From the NCBI GenBank assembly GCA_964646425.1, contig CAZYEI010000011.1, positions 1 to 36,566 on the forward strand: 36,566 nucleotides of DNA. Reading direction: 5' to 3'. This document shows positions 1 through 7,830 of this stretch, in pieces (the stretch's first letter is position 1; the number at the start of each line of letters is the position of its first letter). A program made the position numbers and the translations under genes. This DNA is from CAZYEI01 sp964646425 (GTDB taxonomy: Bacteria; Bacillota_I; Bacilli_A; RFN20; JAISJY01). The notes beneath the pieces were generated by a model. That model saw only the letters and a program-made list of their open reading frames with translations, was not told the origin of the DNA and did not search any database.

Positions 1-62
1 TGGATTTAAATTAACTAATGCATTAATAAAACCATATTTTATGATTTAGGAGGATAGAAAGT

Positions 63-494
63 ATGCGCAGATATTTATATTCTAATTTATTAAAAATAAT
101 ATTTGGTTCATTATTGATAATTACTTTTCTACCTTCAGTTATTTGTTTTGTTTGTTCGTTATTAATTGATAAAAGCATAAATATAGCAAGTTTGATACTA
201 AGTGTTTCTTGTTTGCTATTGTATTTTTTCCTTAATCTAATAATATTCATATTAAATAAAAAAGCAAATAATAGTATTCTTTTTGAAGAAGAAAAAATGT
301 TATATAAAGATAGAACTTTATATTCTAATAATGTAAGTATTAAGTATTTTAAATTTCATATATCAATTATTGAACCAAGTTTAATAATTCCCAAAGCACA
401 TATAAATGGAAATAATTTATCTGTATCATGTTATCTTTCAAAAAAAGATATAAAGAAACTTAAAAAAATGAATTTTGAAATAAAAAAAGTATAA
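63..494 (+). CDS. Small two-helix membrane protein, unknown function
   Basis: A 143-residue protein that I do not recognise. Two hydrophobic segments (about residues 9-35 and 41-65) look like membrane helices. They are followed by a soluble, beta-rich tail of about 75 residues ending in a Lys-rich stretch. The AGGAGG about 10 bases before the ATG supports the start. The gene stands alone: the previous gene lies outside the window and the next genes are on the other strand. A PH-like or YdbT-like domain behind two helices is possible for this shape, but no motif proves it. Confidence 0.65.
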   Translation: MRRYLYSNLLKIIFGSLLIITFLPSVICFVCSLLIDKSINIASLILSVSCLLLYFFLNLIIFILNKKANNSILFEEEKMLYKDRTLYSNNVSIKYFKFHISIIEPSLIIPKAHINGNNLSVSCYLSKKDIKKLKKMNFEIKKV

Positions 495-632
495 ATCAGC
501 AAATTACTTTCACAAGCAAAAGTTAGGCAAATTTACATATTAGTAAGTTTTTCTTTCTCGTTTATATACGCAATCAAATAATTATTAAAGTAGTTGGCTT
601 TTTTGTCATTCTTATTAGTATGAAGTAATATG

Positions 633-663
633 AAAAAGAGTCAAGACTATTTTGCCTTAACTC
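633..663 (-). terminator. Rho-independent terminator of the spore coat cluster
   Basis: Read on the minus strand, an 8-bp stem (GAGTTAAG with CTTGACTC, one G-T pair) has a 10-base loop and is followed by TTTTT. It lies about 50 bases after the gerQ stop codon. Confidence 0.7.
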
Positions 664-712
664 TAAATCATCAATATAAAAGTAATAAACTAGTTTGTAA
701 TTTATCTTTTAA

Positions 713-1135
713 CTATTTAATTGGATATTCATAGTCGATAGGTTCGTTAAATTCAACCCAGTCTAAATATACTAATAATAGTATATAGCGTTTTCCATCT
801 CTTTGATCACTAATTACGAGATGGTCTTTTCCGGCTGCTAAAACAACGCCTTTATATACTTTATCTCGCCATTCTAATGAGTCGCTATATGTCATATGAA
901 ATGTACCTACTTTGCCTTTATTTAATCTTAGAATATTTTCAATGTAAGATTGTTCAAAAGGATCGGTTTGCTCAGTAGAATTATTTGGCAAGTTAGGATT
1001 TGTTGGCATATTAGGATTAGGCATTGGTGGCATAGGCAAAGGATAGTTATTTCCATCCATTGTCACATTAGGATTAACCCCATTCATGTTAGGGTTTTGC
1101 GGGTAAGGAAGTGCATATTGATAATTTTGATTCAT
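713..1135 (-). CDS. gerQ: Spore coat protein GerQ
   Basis: GerQ is a coat protein that transglutaminase cross-links in the Bacillus spore coat and that is needed for normal germination. This 140-residue protein has the family layout. The N-terminal half is a low-complexity Asn/Pro/Met tail (NPNMP-type repeats). The C-terminal half is the conserved domain: SYIENILRLNKGK, then HMTY, KGVVLAAGKDHLVISD and GKRYILLLVYLDW. An upstream in-frame ATG would add 13 residues, but the AAAGGAG a few bases before the start used here favours the shorter form. It is last in a minus-strand run behind two coat-like genes, so one sporulation operon is likely. Confidence 0.9.
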   Translation of the reverse strand: MNQNYQYALPYPQNPNMNGVNPNVTMDGNNYPLPMPPMPNPNMPTNPNLPNNSTEQTDPFEQSYIENILRLNKGKVGTFHMTYSDSLEWRDKVYKGVVLAAGKDHLVISDQRDGKRYILLLVYLDWVEFNEPIDYEYPIK

Positions 1136-1189
1136 CTGTAAATCTCCTTTTCTATTCCCTAGATATATATGCACAAATGCCTAATAATG

Positions 1190-1471
1190 TTACATATCGT
1201 TTCGAGATTTTTCGAATTTTGTTACTGCTTGACTAATTTTGTTTGTATCTTCTTTTTCTAAAGTATACCATCCTTTACCGTACATTAAATTAAAAATATC
1301 TCTTGTTTGATCTTTAATGACTAGATATAAATCTTCCATTACTTCGCATATCGATTCATTACTTGCTTCGAAAGAATAAGTATTATATATATTTTGAAGG
1401 TGTTTCGCAGATTGCAATATGTCAGTTAAGATATCTTTATCGGTAAACCCTCCCTTTTTTGCATTGTTCAT
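1190..1471 (-). CDS. CotF-like spore coat protein (Coat_F family)
   Basis: A 93-residue, mostly helical protein of the type annotated as spore coat protein CotF (Coat_F, ferritin-like four-helix family). Features of the group that I can see are the opening FTDKDILTDILQSAKHLQ, a middle helix with DLYLVIKDQTRDIFNLMYGKGWY, and the C-terminal amphipathic helix. Its ATG overlaps the stop codon of the upstream coat-like gene by 4 bases (ATGA), so the two are probably translated together. Role in the coat is inferred from family and neighbours; no catalytic residues are evident. Confidence 0.75.
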   Translation of the reverse strand: MNNAKKGGFTDKDILTDILQSAKHLQNIYNTYSFEASNESICEVMEDLYLVIKDQTRDIFNLMYGKGWYTLEKEDTNKISQAVTKFEKSRNDM

Positions 1472-1680
1472 ACTTGTTCCTCCTCTAATAATTGTAGTAA
1501 TTCATCATATTGACTTGTAAGAATGTCATGGAATTCTCCAAGTTCTAAATAGACATCTTCATCTGTTACTAATTGTTGATAGGCATTACATTTTTTGGCA
1601 TAAACATTTGCTATTCCCAATATATCGCTTATATATAAGCGATCTTTGGGGGTAATCATCATATCAGGTACTTTTCTCAT
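1468..1680 (-). CDS. Short CotF-like spore coat protein
   Basis: A 70-residue helical protein, first gene of the minus-strand coat cluster. The segment DRLYISDILGIANVYAKKCN resembles the first helices of Coat_F proteins, and the C-terminus is acidic (ELLQLLEEEQ). It looks like half of a ferritin-like unit, so it may pair with the product of the next gene, which overlaps it by 4 bases. A GGAG ribosome site lies about 10 bases before the ATG. Assignment rests on similarity of pattern and on the neighbouring CotF-like and GerQ genes. Confidence 0.6.
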   Translation of the reverse strand: MRKVPDMMITPKDRLYISDILGIANVYAKKCNAYQQLVTDEDVYLELGEFHDILTSQYDELLQLLEEEQV

Positions 1681-1789
1681 TAATTATTTTGCTCCTTTCG
1701 CTATTATTTTTACCAATTTTATAAAAATATATAAAAAAAGTAATTAAATTGTGTTAAAATATGTCAAGTATGAATGGATGTGTTGATGT

Positions 1790-2338
1790 ATGTCTAATTT
1801 AATTCAAGGAAATTGGTATAAAATTATTAGTTTCAAACATGATGGTACCTTTCATCGGAGTTGGGATAAGGCTTGTCTTATTGAAGACAATGACGAATAT
1901 ATCGCATTGGCAAATACTCACGCATATGTGAATGAAAGTGATGGTCGTTATTGGCAAGCAAAAGATCCTGCAGTAACAATTTTTTTTAAAAAGCATTGGT
2001 TAAATGTTATTTGTATGTTAAGACAAACAGGAGTTTATTATTATTGTAATATTGCTTCACCATATGTAGTTGAAAATGGATTGATTACTTATATTGATTA
2101 TGATTTAGATGTTTCAAAATCCCCCTATGGTCAAATTAAAGTTTTAGATGAAAATGAATTTTTTGAAAATAAAAATGAACTAAATTACAATGATAAAATT
2201 CAATCGATTTGTTTTACAACATTAGTATATGCTCATCAAAAATGTAGAGATGGTATTTTTCCATTTAATGATGAAAAAGTTCATGAATTTTATAATCGCT
2301 TTTGTGTTATGCAAAAACTTGGAAAACGAAAATATTAA
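1790..2338 (+). CDS. DUF402 nucleoside tri-/diphosphatase (YgaC-like)
   Basis: Matches the DUF402 family represented by B. subtilis YgaC and S. aureus Ntdp, which hydrolyse nucleoside tri- and diphosphates. Family landmarks are in order: SFKHDGTFHRSWD (residues 14-26), NESDGRYW (48-55), WLNVICMLRQTGVYYYCNIASP (70-91) and the metal-site stretch YIDYDLDV (101-108). The length of 182 fits the 175-180 typical for the family. It is a single gene ending at a bidirectional terminator shared with the convergent reductase. The ribosome site is weak (GGATGTG), so the start is chosen from the family N-terminus. Confidence 0.88.
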   Translation: MSNLIQGNWYKIISFKHDGTFHRSWDKACLIEDNDEYIALANTHAYVNESDGRYWQAKDPAVTIFFKKHWLNVICMLRQTGVYYYCNIASPYVVENGLITYIDYDLDVSKSPYGQIKVLDENEFFENKNELNYNDKIQSICFTTLVYAHQKCRDGIFPFNDEKVHEFYNRFCVMQKLGKRKY

Positions 2339-2340
2339 AT

Positions 2341-2376
2341 AAAAAGTGTTAACTATGAAGTTAGTTAACACTTTTT
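2341..2376. terminator. Bidirectional terminator between convergent genes
   Basis: A perfect 15-bp stem (2341-2355 with 2362-2376) with a 6-base loop. A-rich and T-rich ends let it work on both strands. It serves the DUF402 gene from the left and the YumC-like gene from the right; its 3' arm overlaps the last codons of the latter. Confidence 0.92.
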
Positions 2377-3342
2377 ATTTGCTAATGATGAAAAAAAAGT
2401 TGGATTTTTAGTCGGGTATAGATATTGATGAATAGCAGTTATTGCAGTTACAACATCTCCAAATCCAGAAGCTAATGTTTTAACTTTACCTAAATAGTTG
2501 GCACAATTACCTGCTGCAAAAATACCTGAAACGCTTGTCTCCATATTTGATTTTAATTTTATTCCGAGCATATCTACATCGACAAGCGCTGAAAAGACAT
2601 TACTTGAAGGTAGCATACCATAGCTAACAAAGATAGAATTGAAGTTAATACTTATTTTTTCATTTGTTTGATTATTTGTTAAGGTTATTAAGGTATCATT
2701 ATCATTGACTTTTTGAACAGAATCAATATTCATTGGTGTAAGAATTGTTGTGTTTTTACTATTTTCAAATTGCGTTACGCTAATTTCGTGGGCTCTAAAT
2801 TCATTTCTTCTATGAATTATAGTTACATTTTTAGCAACACTTTTTAGCATGTTTGCCCAATCAAGTGCACTATCTCCTCCTCCTAGAACAGCGACATTTT
2901 GATTTTTAAATTTGTTTAAAGAGTCTAATTTATAATAAATATTTTTGCATTCTTTAACTCCAGCTACTTCTAGTTTACGAGGATTAAAATTGCCATTTCC
3001 TGATGTTAATAAAATAGTTTTAGTTTCAATTAATTCGTTATTAACAATTAAAGTAAAATGAGTATCTTTAATTTCACATGATTGAATAACTTGTTCAAAT
3101 TTAATTGGTACTTTTGTTTGATATGGGAGATATTGTTGATATAATTGATTGACTAAATCCTTTGCTTTAATTTGTGGGATTCCAGGAATATCATAGATTG
3201 GCTTTTCGGGATAGATATCAATTAGTTGTCCTCCAATATGATCGCTACTTTCTAAAGTTAAGGTTTTTATATCACGCATTCCTGCATAAAATGATGCAAA
3301 TAATCCTATTGGACCAGCTCCGATTATGATAAGTTCATACAT
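2365..3342 (-). CDS. Ferredoxin--NADP reductase, thioredoxin-reductase-like (YumC type)
   Basis: A flavoprotein that passes electrons between NADP(H) and ferredoxin or flavodoxin in the cytoplasm. FAD site: GAGPIG at residues 8-13 and GGQL at 37-40. NADPH site: GGGDSA at 154-159. The C-terminal FAD motif is GIFAAGNCANY with GFGDVVTAI. The CxxC redox pair of true thioredoxin reductase is absent, and the sequence around YPEKPIYDIPGIP is as in YumC proteins. Length 325 fits. An in-frame ATG eight codons upstream is rejected because an ideal AAGGAGGT lies between it and the ATG used here. Thioredoxin reductase would be the usual mis-annotation. Confidence 0.88.
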   Translation of the reverse strand: MYELIIIGAGPIGLFASFYAGMRDIKTLTLESSDHIGGQLIDIYPEKPIYDIPGIPQIKAKDLVNQLYQQYLPYQTKVPIKFEQVIQSCEIKDTHFTLIVNNELIETKTILLTSGNGNFNPRKLEVAGVKECKNIYYKLDSLNKFKNQNVAVLGGGDSALDWANMLKSVAKNVTIIHRRNEFRAHEISVTQFENSKNTTILTPMNIDSVQKVNDNDTLITLTNNQTNEKISINFNSIFVSYGMLPSSNVFSALVDVDMLGIKLKSNMETSVSGIFAAGNCANYLGKVKTLASGFGDVVTAITAIHQYLYPTKNPTFFSSLANKKC

Positions 3343-3445
3343 TAAAAATACCTCCTTTTTAAACATAATAATATTTTATATTTTCAATGGTAAAAAAACA
3401 AGAAAAATGATAGAATAGTAGAGAAAATTGAAAGAAGTGTGCAAA

Positions 3446-3922
3446 ATGGAAAAAACAGTTGAAATTATTTCTGAAAATTCAGAAGCAACAAAAAAATTGG
3501 GTAAATTATTTGGCGAAAGAATTTTTATTAAAGGCACAATTACATTAGAAGGAGAATTAGGAGCGGGTAAAACTACTTTTTCTCAAGGCTTTGCAAAAGG
3601 ATTAGGCATTAATGATGTTATCAATAGTCCAACATTTAATATAATTAAATGCCATTTTAAAGGTAGACTTCCTTTTTATCATATAGATGCATATCGTTTA
3701 GAAGATATCCGTCAAGACTTAGGATTTGAAGAGTACATTGATGGTGATGGGGTTTCACTTATTGAATGGCCTAAATTTATCGAGAGTGAATTGCCTGATG
3801 AAAAGATTAATATTTATATTTCACAATTGGATGAATTTTCTCGTAAAATTAAACTAACTGCAACTGGAGATAAATATGTTAAGCTATTAGAGGAGGTGCT
3901 AGCACAATGGGATATGAATTAA
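3446..3922 (+). CDS. tsaE: tRNA t6A threonylcarbamoyl transferase ATPase TsaE
   Basis: ATPase of the TsaB-TsaD-TsaE complex that makes N6-threonylcarbamoyladenosine at position 37 of tRNAs reading ANN codons. Walker A is GELGAGKTT (residues 36-44). The family motifs NSPTF (60-64), HIDAYRL (79-85) and LIEWPK (105-110) follow. Length 158 is normal. I use the ATG; an in-frame TTG six codons earlier lacks a better ribosome site. First gene of tsaE-tsaB-rimI-tsaD; its end overlaps tsaB by 16 bases. Confidence 0.95.
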   Translation: MEKTVEIISENSEATKKLGKLFGERIFIKGTITLEGELGAGKTTFSQGFAKGLGINDVINSPTFNIIKCHFKGRLPFYHIDAYRLEDIRQDLGFEEYIDGDGVSLIEWPKFIESELPDEKINIYISQLDEFSRKIKLTATGDKYVKLLEEVLAQWDMN

Positions 3923-4494
3923 TATTAGATACATCTAGCAAACAATTGGCTATAGGTATTTACAAAGAAAATGAATTATTATATAAAAATCAATATTATG
4001 CATGGCTTCGACAAAGTGAAATGGCAATTCCAGAAATTGAAAAAGCGATTAAAATATTAAATATTGATTTAAAAGATGTTACTCGTATTGTGGTGAGTGT
4101 AGGTCCGGGCTCTTATACCGGAGTACGTATTGCTTTAACTATTGCAAAGGTAATGGCACTTACTTTAAATATACCATTAATTACAATTTCTTCACTTCAA
4201 GCATATGCTGGAAAAAAAGAAAAATGTATTGCCATTATGGATGCTAGAAGTAAAAGAGTCTACGTTGGCGTTTATAATAAAGGTGAAGTAGTGTTAAATG
4301 ATACTATTTTTACTATTGATGAATTAAAAACATACCAAGAAAATCATCAAGATTATGTTTTGGTTGGAGAATTGAGTGCATTAGGAAAAGAAGATAGTTT
4401 GATAACTCTAATAGAAAATATGCATGAATTAGCTAAAGATAAACAACCTGTAGCAAGTGTTCATGAAGTAAAACCTGTTTACTTAAAGGATTAA
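3907..4494 (+). CDS. tsaB: tRNA t6A complex scaffold protein TsaB
   Basis: The catalytically inactive ASKHA-fold partner of TsaD, which recruits TsaE. The N-terminus (ILDTSSKQLAIGIY) and the signature VSVGPGSYTGVRIAL (residues 64-77) identify it. At 195 residues it is shorter than E. coli TsaB (about 230), lacking part of the C-terminal lobe as in many Bacillota. A GAGGAGG ribosome site lies inside the end of tsaE, giving a 16-base overlap. One base separates its stop from rimI. Confidence 0.94.
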   Translation: MGYELILDTSSKQLAIGIYKENELLYKNQYYAWLRQSEMAIPEIEKAIKILNIDLKDVTRIVVSVGPGSYTGVRIALTIAKVMALTLNIPLITISSLQAYAGKKEKCIAIMDARSKRVYVGVYNKGEVVLNDTIFTIDELKTYQENHQDYVLVGELSALGKEDSLITLIENMHELAKDKQPVASVHEVKPVYLKD

Positions 4495-4495
4495 T

Positions 4496-4987
4496 ATGGC
4501 TGTTTCATTAAAAATATTGCCTTTTTCACTTCAAGATATAGATGAAATAGTTGCAATTGAAGAACTATCTTATCCTAGTCCATGGAAAAAAGAATTTTTT
4601 ATTAGTGAGTTAAATAATCCTACGGTTTCGTATATGTTTGTAATGAAACTAAATGATGTTATCGTTGGTTATGCTGGTTTTTGGATTTCATATGAATATG
4701 CTACAATTACAAAAGTTACTATTCATCCTGCTTTAAGAGGTAAAGGTTTATCAAAAGTGTTATTAAATGATATAGTTGAAAGATGTTTTAATTTAGGCGC
4801 TGAGATTATTTCGTTAGAAGTGCGAGAAAGTAATGTTATAGCTCAAGGATTATATACATCTTTGGGCTTTAAAAAAGAGGGTAAAAGAAAAAGATATTAT
4901 GACAATGGCGAAGATGCAATTGTGATGATTTTAAATTCAGAAGGAGAAAGTAATTATGAGGAAACTTATATTGGGAATCGAGAGTAG
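4496..4987 (+). CDS. rimI: Ribosomal protein S18-alanine N-acetyltransferase-like GNAT (RimI)
   Basis: GNAT acetyltransferase in the usual position between tsaB and tsaD. The acetyl-CoA binding motif A is VTIHPALRGKGLSKVLL (R/Q-x-x-G-x-G/A type, about residues 76-92), followed by EVRESNVIAQGLYTSLGFKKEGKRKRYY, the RimI pattern with the N-x-x-A-x-x-L-Y and GF elements. At 163 residues it is slightly longer than E. coli RimI (148). The last 32 bases overlap tsaD. The substrate is assumed from context; S18 acetylation has not been shown for most Bacillota RimI proteins. Confidence 0.88.
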   Translation: MAVSLKILPFSLQDIDEIVAIEELSYPSPWKKEFFISELNNPTVSYMFVMKLNDVIVGYAGFWISYEYATITKVTIHPALRGKGLSKVLLNDIVERCFNLGAEIISLEVRESNVIAQGLYTSLGFKKEGKRKRYYDNGEDAIVMILNSEGESNYEETYIGNRE

Positions 4988-5975
4988 TTGTGATGAAACT
5001 GCTGTTGCAATAGTAGAAAATGATAATAAGTTATTAGCTAATATTATTTCTACTCAAATCAAAGTTCATGAACAATATGGTGGGGTTATGCCTGAAATTG
5101 CTTCTAGACTTCACTTGGAAGCAATTACTCCAGTTTTAGAAAGTGCTTTAAAAGAAGCAAATGTTACAATGGAAGAAATAAGTGCGATTGCAGTTACTGC
5201 TGGTCCTGGGTTAATTGGTGCTTTACATGTTGGCTTACAGGCTGCTAAAACCTTAGCTTTGGTTTTTAATAAACCCTTAATTGCAGTTCATCATTTAGCC
5301 GGACATATTTTAGCAAATGAATTTGAGAAACCAATTACTTATCCTTGTATGGGACTTATTGTATCCGGTGGTAATACTGAGCTTGTATATATGGAAAAGG
5401 AACTATCTTTTAAAGTTATTGGCCAAACATTAGATGATGCTATTGGAGAAGCTACTGATAAAGCGGCCAGAGTGATGGGACTTACTTATCCTGGAGGTCC
5501 TCAAATCGATAAAAGAGCTAAATTAGGAAAAAATGTTTATAAATTAAATACTTATAAGGATACAGAATCATTTAATTTTTCATATAGTGGACTTAAAACA
5601 TCTGTAATAAATTTAGTTCATAATGAAAAAACTAAAGGAAATGAAATAGATATAAATGATTTAGCATGTTCATTTCAAACTACTGCAATGGAGCAATTAC
5701 TTCATAAAACAATTCATGCTTTGAAAGAGTATCCCGTTCGTCAATTAGTTTTGGGTGGGGGAGTATCTGCTAATAGTTATTTAAGAGAAGAAATAGTGAA
5801 AAGAGTTAAGAAATTAGATGAAGATATTATTGTTAGTATTCCATCAATGTGGTGTTGTATGGATAATGCTGCAATGATTGCTCTTGTGGGCTCTAAATTG
5901 TATGATTATAAGAAGTTTTCGAGTTTAGATATTGGTGCTAATCCAGATTGGGATATTGAAGACTTTAGTATTTAA
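4956..5975 (+). CDS. tsaD: tRNA N6-adenosine threonylcarbamoyltransferase TsaD
   Basis: Catalytic subunit that transfers the threonylcarbamoyl group to A37. The N-terminal ASKHA phosphate motif is GIESSCDETAVAIV (residues 7-20). Metal ligands sit in VHHLAGH (111-117, His113 and His117), with a further Asp near CMDNAAMIA close to the C-terminus. GLIVSGGNTELVY and LGGGVSANSYLR are the other expected motifs. Length 339 is standard. An AGAAGGAG ribosome site is inside rimI. It ends the operon; a terminator follows about 115 bases later. Confidence 0.96.
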   Translation: MRKLILGIESSCDETAVAIVENDNKLLANIISTQIKVHEQYGGVMPEIASRLHLEAITPVLESALKEANVTMEEISAIAVTAGPGLIGALHVGLQAAKTLALVFNKPLIAVHHLAGHILANEFEKPITYPCMGLIVSGGNTELVYMEKELSFKVIGQTLDDAIGEATDKAARVMGLTYPGGPQIDKRAKLGKNVYKLNTYKDTESFNFSYSGLKTSVINLVHNEKTKGNEIDINDLACSFQTTAMEQLLHKTIHALKEYPVRQLVLGGGVSANSYLREEIVKRVKKLDEDIIVSIPSMWCCMDNAAMIALVGSKLYDYKKFSSLDIGANPDWDIEDFSI

Positions 5976-6090
5976 AAATTCTTGTAACAATAGCACTACA
6001 CATGATGAACTATATTGGATTGATAAATTAGTTTATTTTAAATAACTATTGTTTTAAAAATCCAATTGTAAAAGAAATAAATAAATGATT

Positions 6091-6123
6091 AGTACCTATA
6101 TTGTTTATGGGTACTATTTTTTT
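6091..6123 (+). terminator. Rho-independent terminator after tsaD
   Basis: A 10-bp stem (6091-6100 with 6106-6115, one G-T pair), loop TTGTT, followed by ATTTTTTT. Confidence 0.85.
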
Positions 6124-6179
6124 GTAATTATTTAATTCATTAAACCGTTTAAATTTATTATATTTGCTAACTTTTTTTC

Positions 6180-6208
6180 TTGTATGTTTTAATATATAAT
6201 GATAAAAT
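6180..6208 (+). promoter_or_regulatory. Candidate sigma-A promoter of mgtE leader
   Basis: TTGTAT (6180-6185) and TAAAAT (6203-6208) are spaced by 17 bases. A transcript would start near 6215, just ahead of the leader ORF and hairpins. A TATAAT at 6195-6200 is an alternative -10 without a good -35. Confidence 0.5.
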
Positions 6209-6225
6209 TTACACAGTAAAGGAAG

Positions 6226-6290
6226 TGATTATACATGGAAGCTGGTGGGCAAAGTAGACAGAGTTTATTTATCTATTTTATGTATAATCA
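6226..6290 (+). promoter_or_regulatory. Long-range hairpin in mgtE leader RNA
   Basis: An 11-bp perfect inverted repeat (6226-6236 with 6280-6290) encloses 43 bases and overlaps the start codon of a short ORF. A second hairpin, 6324-6332 with 6361-6369, would hide the GG of the mgtE ribosome site and the bases before its ATG. This is the expected design for a magnesium transporter controlled through its leader, but I cannot match it to the M-box or another known riboswitch. Confidence 0.45.
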
Positions 6291-6312
6291 AAAGAATTTT
6301 ATAATTATATAG
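6235..6312 (+). CDS. Possible 25-residue leader peptide upstream of mgtE
   Basis: ATG to TAG, 25 codons, beginning MEAGGQSRQS and continuing with an aromatic and isoleucine-rich second half. An AAAGGAAGTG ribosome-binding sequence lies about 10 bases before the ATG. The ORF sits between the predicted promoter and mgtE, and its start codon is inside the 5' arm of the 11-bp hairpin. Translation of it would therefore change leader folding. It may also be a chance ORF: length and AT-richness give little statistical support. Confidence 0.3.
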   Translation: MEAGGQSRQSLFIYFMYNQKNFIII

Positions 6313-6369
6313 TAGATGGATTCACTCTTTTTTATTATGCATTTTATTTTAAAATGAGGAGGAAAGAGT

Positions 6370-7752
6370 ATGGAACAAAATGAATTATTATTGCAATTAA
6401 TTAGAAGCAATAAAAGTAATAAAGAAATAAAAGAACAATTAGAAGAATATCATGATAGTGATATTGCTGATGTTGTTCCTCTTTTAACTGAAGCAGAAAG
6501 AAAAAGATTGTTTGCGATTTTAGATAATCAAGGTATTTCTGATATGTTTTCATATTTAGATGATGTTGAAAATTATCTTGAAGATATGGATACTGAAAAA
6601 GTTGCTGATATTATTGAATTAATGGATGCTGATGATGCTATTGATGTTTTGGAGGAATTAGACGCTGAAAATCAACAACAAATTTTGGAATTAGTAGATG
6701 ATAAACAATTGGTCAAAGATATTGAATTGATTCAAGGTTATGAAGATGATGAAATAGGTAGTAAAATGACTACTAATTTTATTAAGATTAGTCAAGATGC
6801 TTTAGTTAAAGATGCAATGAAACAATTGATTAGAGAAGCTCCGGAAAATGATAATATTATGAATTTATATGTTGTTGATAAAAATAATAAATTTTATGGA
6901 AGTGTTGAATTGAAAGAATTGATTATTGCTCGTAAAGAACAACCATTAGAAGATATAATTTATACTTCTTATCCTTTTGTTTATGCTAAAGAAAAGATAG
7001 CAGATTGCATTGGAAAAATTAAAGATTATGCTTTAAATTTAATTCCAGTTCTTGATGAAGAAGAACACATAATTGGAGTAATTACAAGTGATGATATTGT
7101 TGAAGTTGTAGATGAAGAAATGGGTGAAGATTATGCTCGTTTTGCAGGTTTATCAAGCGAGGAAGATTTATCGGAGCCAATAAAAACTTCAATAAGAAAG
7201 AGACTACCTTGGTTATTTGTACTTTTGATTTTGGGAATGGTTATTTCAATTTTAATTTCTGGCTTTGAAGAAGCGATTGCTAATATTACCGTTGTTGTTT
7301 TTTTTCAATCAATGATTTTAGATATGGCTGGTAATTGTGGAACACAATCTTTAGCTGTAACTATTAGAGTATTAACGGATGAAGAAATAACTAATAAGAA
7401 ATTGCTTAAAATGCTATTTAAGGAACTTAGAGTAGGTTTATTGAATGGCTTAATTTTAGGTATGATTTCTTTTTTAACAGTATTTACATTTTTATTTTTA
7501 ACCAAAAAAGAAATTATTGTTGGTAGTGGCTTTAATCTAACAGATGTCATAATGGTATCTAGTATTATTTCTTTTTCATTATTTGCCGCTATGACTATTG
7601 CTAGTTTAGTTGGAACAATTATGCCAATTATTTTCAAAAAAATTAAGATAGATCCAGCTGTTGCTAGTGGTCCATTTATTACTACAATTAATGATATTGT
7701 TGCTGTTATTGTTTATTATGGATTGTGCACATTGTTTTTTCTAAATCTATAA
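6370..7752 (+). CDS. mgtE: Magnesium transporter MgtE
   Basis: Mg2+ channel of the inner membrane that closes when cytoplasmic Mg2+ is high. Domains in order: acidic helical N domain (about 1-130), tandem CBS domains (about 135-258, including LIPVLDEEEHIIGVITSDDI), the connecting EEMGEDYARFAGL helix, and five membrane helices (about 275-460). Pore-region signatures MAGNCGTQSLAVTIR and DPAVASGPFITTINDIV are present; the Asp in TTIND fits the conserved Mg2+-binding Asp. Length 460 is typical. The AGGAGG ribosome site is 7 bases before the ATG and lies next to a possible sequestering hairpin. It is transcribed alone. Confidence 0.95.
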   Translation: MEQNELLLQLIRSNKSNKEIKEQLEEYHDSDIADVVPLLTEAERKRLFAILDNQGISDMFSYLDDVENYLEDMDTEKVADIIELMDADDAIDVLEELDAENQQQILELVDDKQLVKDIELIQGYEDDEIGSKMTTNFIKISQDALVKDAMKQLIREAPENDNIMNLYVVDKNNKFYGSVELKELIIARKEQPLEDIIYTSYPFVYAKEKIADCIGKIKDYALNLIPVLDEEEHIIGVITSDDIVEVVDEEMGEDYARFAGLSSEEDLSEPIKTSIRKRLPWLFVLLILGMVISILISGFEEAIANITVVVFFQSMILDMAGNCGTQSLAVTIRVLTDEEITNKKLLKMLFKELRVGLLNGLILGMISFLTVFTFLFLTKKEIIVGSGFNLTDVIMVSSIISFSLFAAMTIASLVGTIMPIIFKKIKIDPAVASGPFITTINDIVAVIVYYGLCTLFFLNL

Positions 7753-7771
7753 ATTTAAAAATATTAAAAAC

Positions 7772-7800
7772 TTGCAAAATGAAGCAAGTTGCTGTAAAAT
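7772..7800 (+). promoter_or_regulatory. Sigma-A promoter of the lipoprotein gene
   Basis: TTGCAA (7772-7777), a 17-base spacer and TAAAAT (7795-7800), 31 bases before the start codon. The -35 overlaps the left arm of a small inverted repeat (ACTTGC/GCAAGT) that could be an operator. Confidence 0.55.
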
Positions 7801-7830
7801 ACAATTAATATAATAAAGGAGAAAAATAAG

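Larger units (their letters stand above)
5976..6369 (+). other. tsaD-mgtE intergenic region
   Basis: About 390 bases without a long gene. It holds the terminator of the tsa operon (6091-6123), a plausible sigma-A promoter (6180-6208), a possible 25-codon leader ORF (6235-6312) and two alternative hairpins before mgtE. The first 115 bases after tsaD show nothing I can identify. Confidence 0.7.

Noticed and set aside
950..1141. Plus-strand ORF opposite gerQ
   Set aside because: Its Ile/His/Arg-rich repeats are the complement of the Asn/Pro/Met codons of gerQ; low complexity, no ribosome site.
6215..6369. M-box or NiCo riboswitch before mgtE
   Set aside because: The conserved sequence blocks of those RNAs that I remember are not present; recorded only as an unassigned structured leader.
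7305..7637. 110-codon ORF antisense to mgtE
   Set aside because: Shadow of the membrane-domain codons of a clear mgtE gene; no ribosome site or neighbours.
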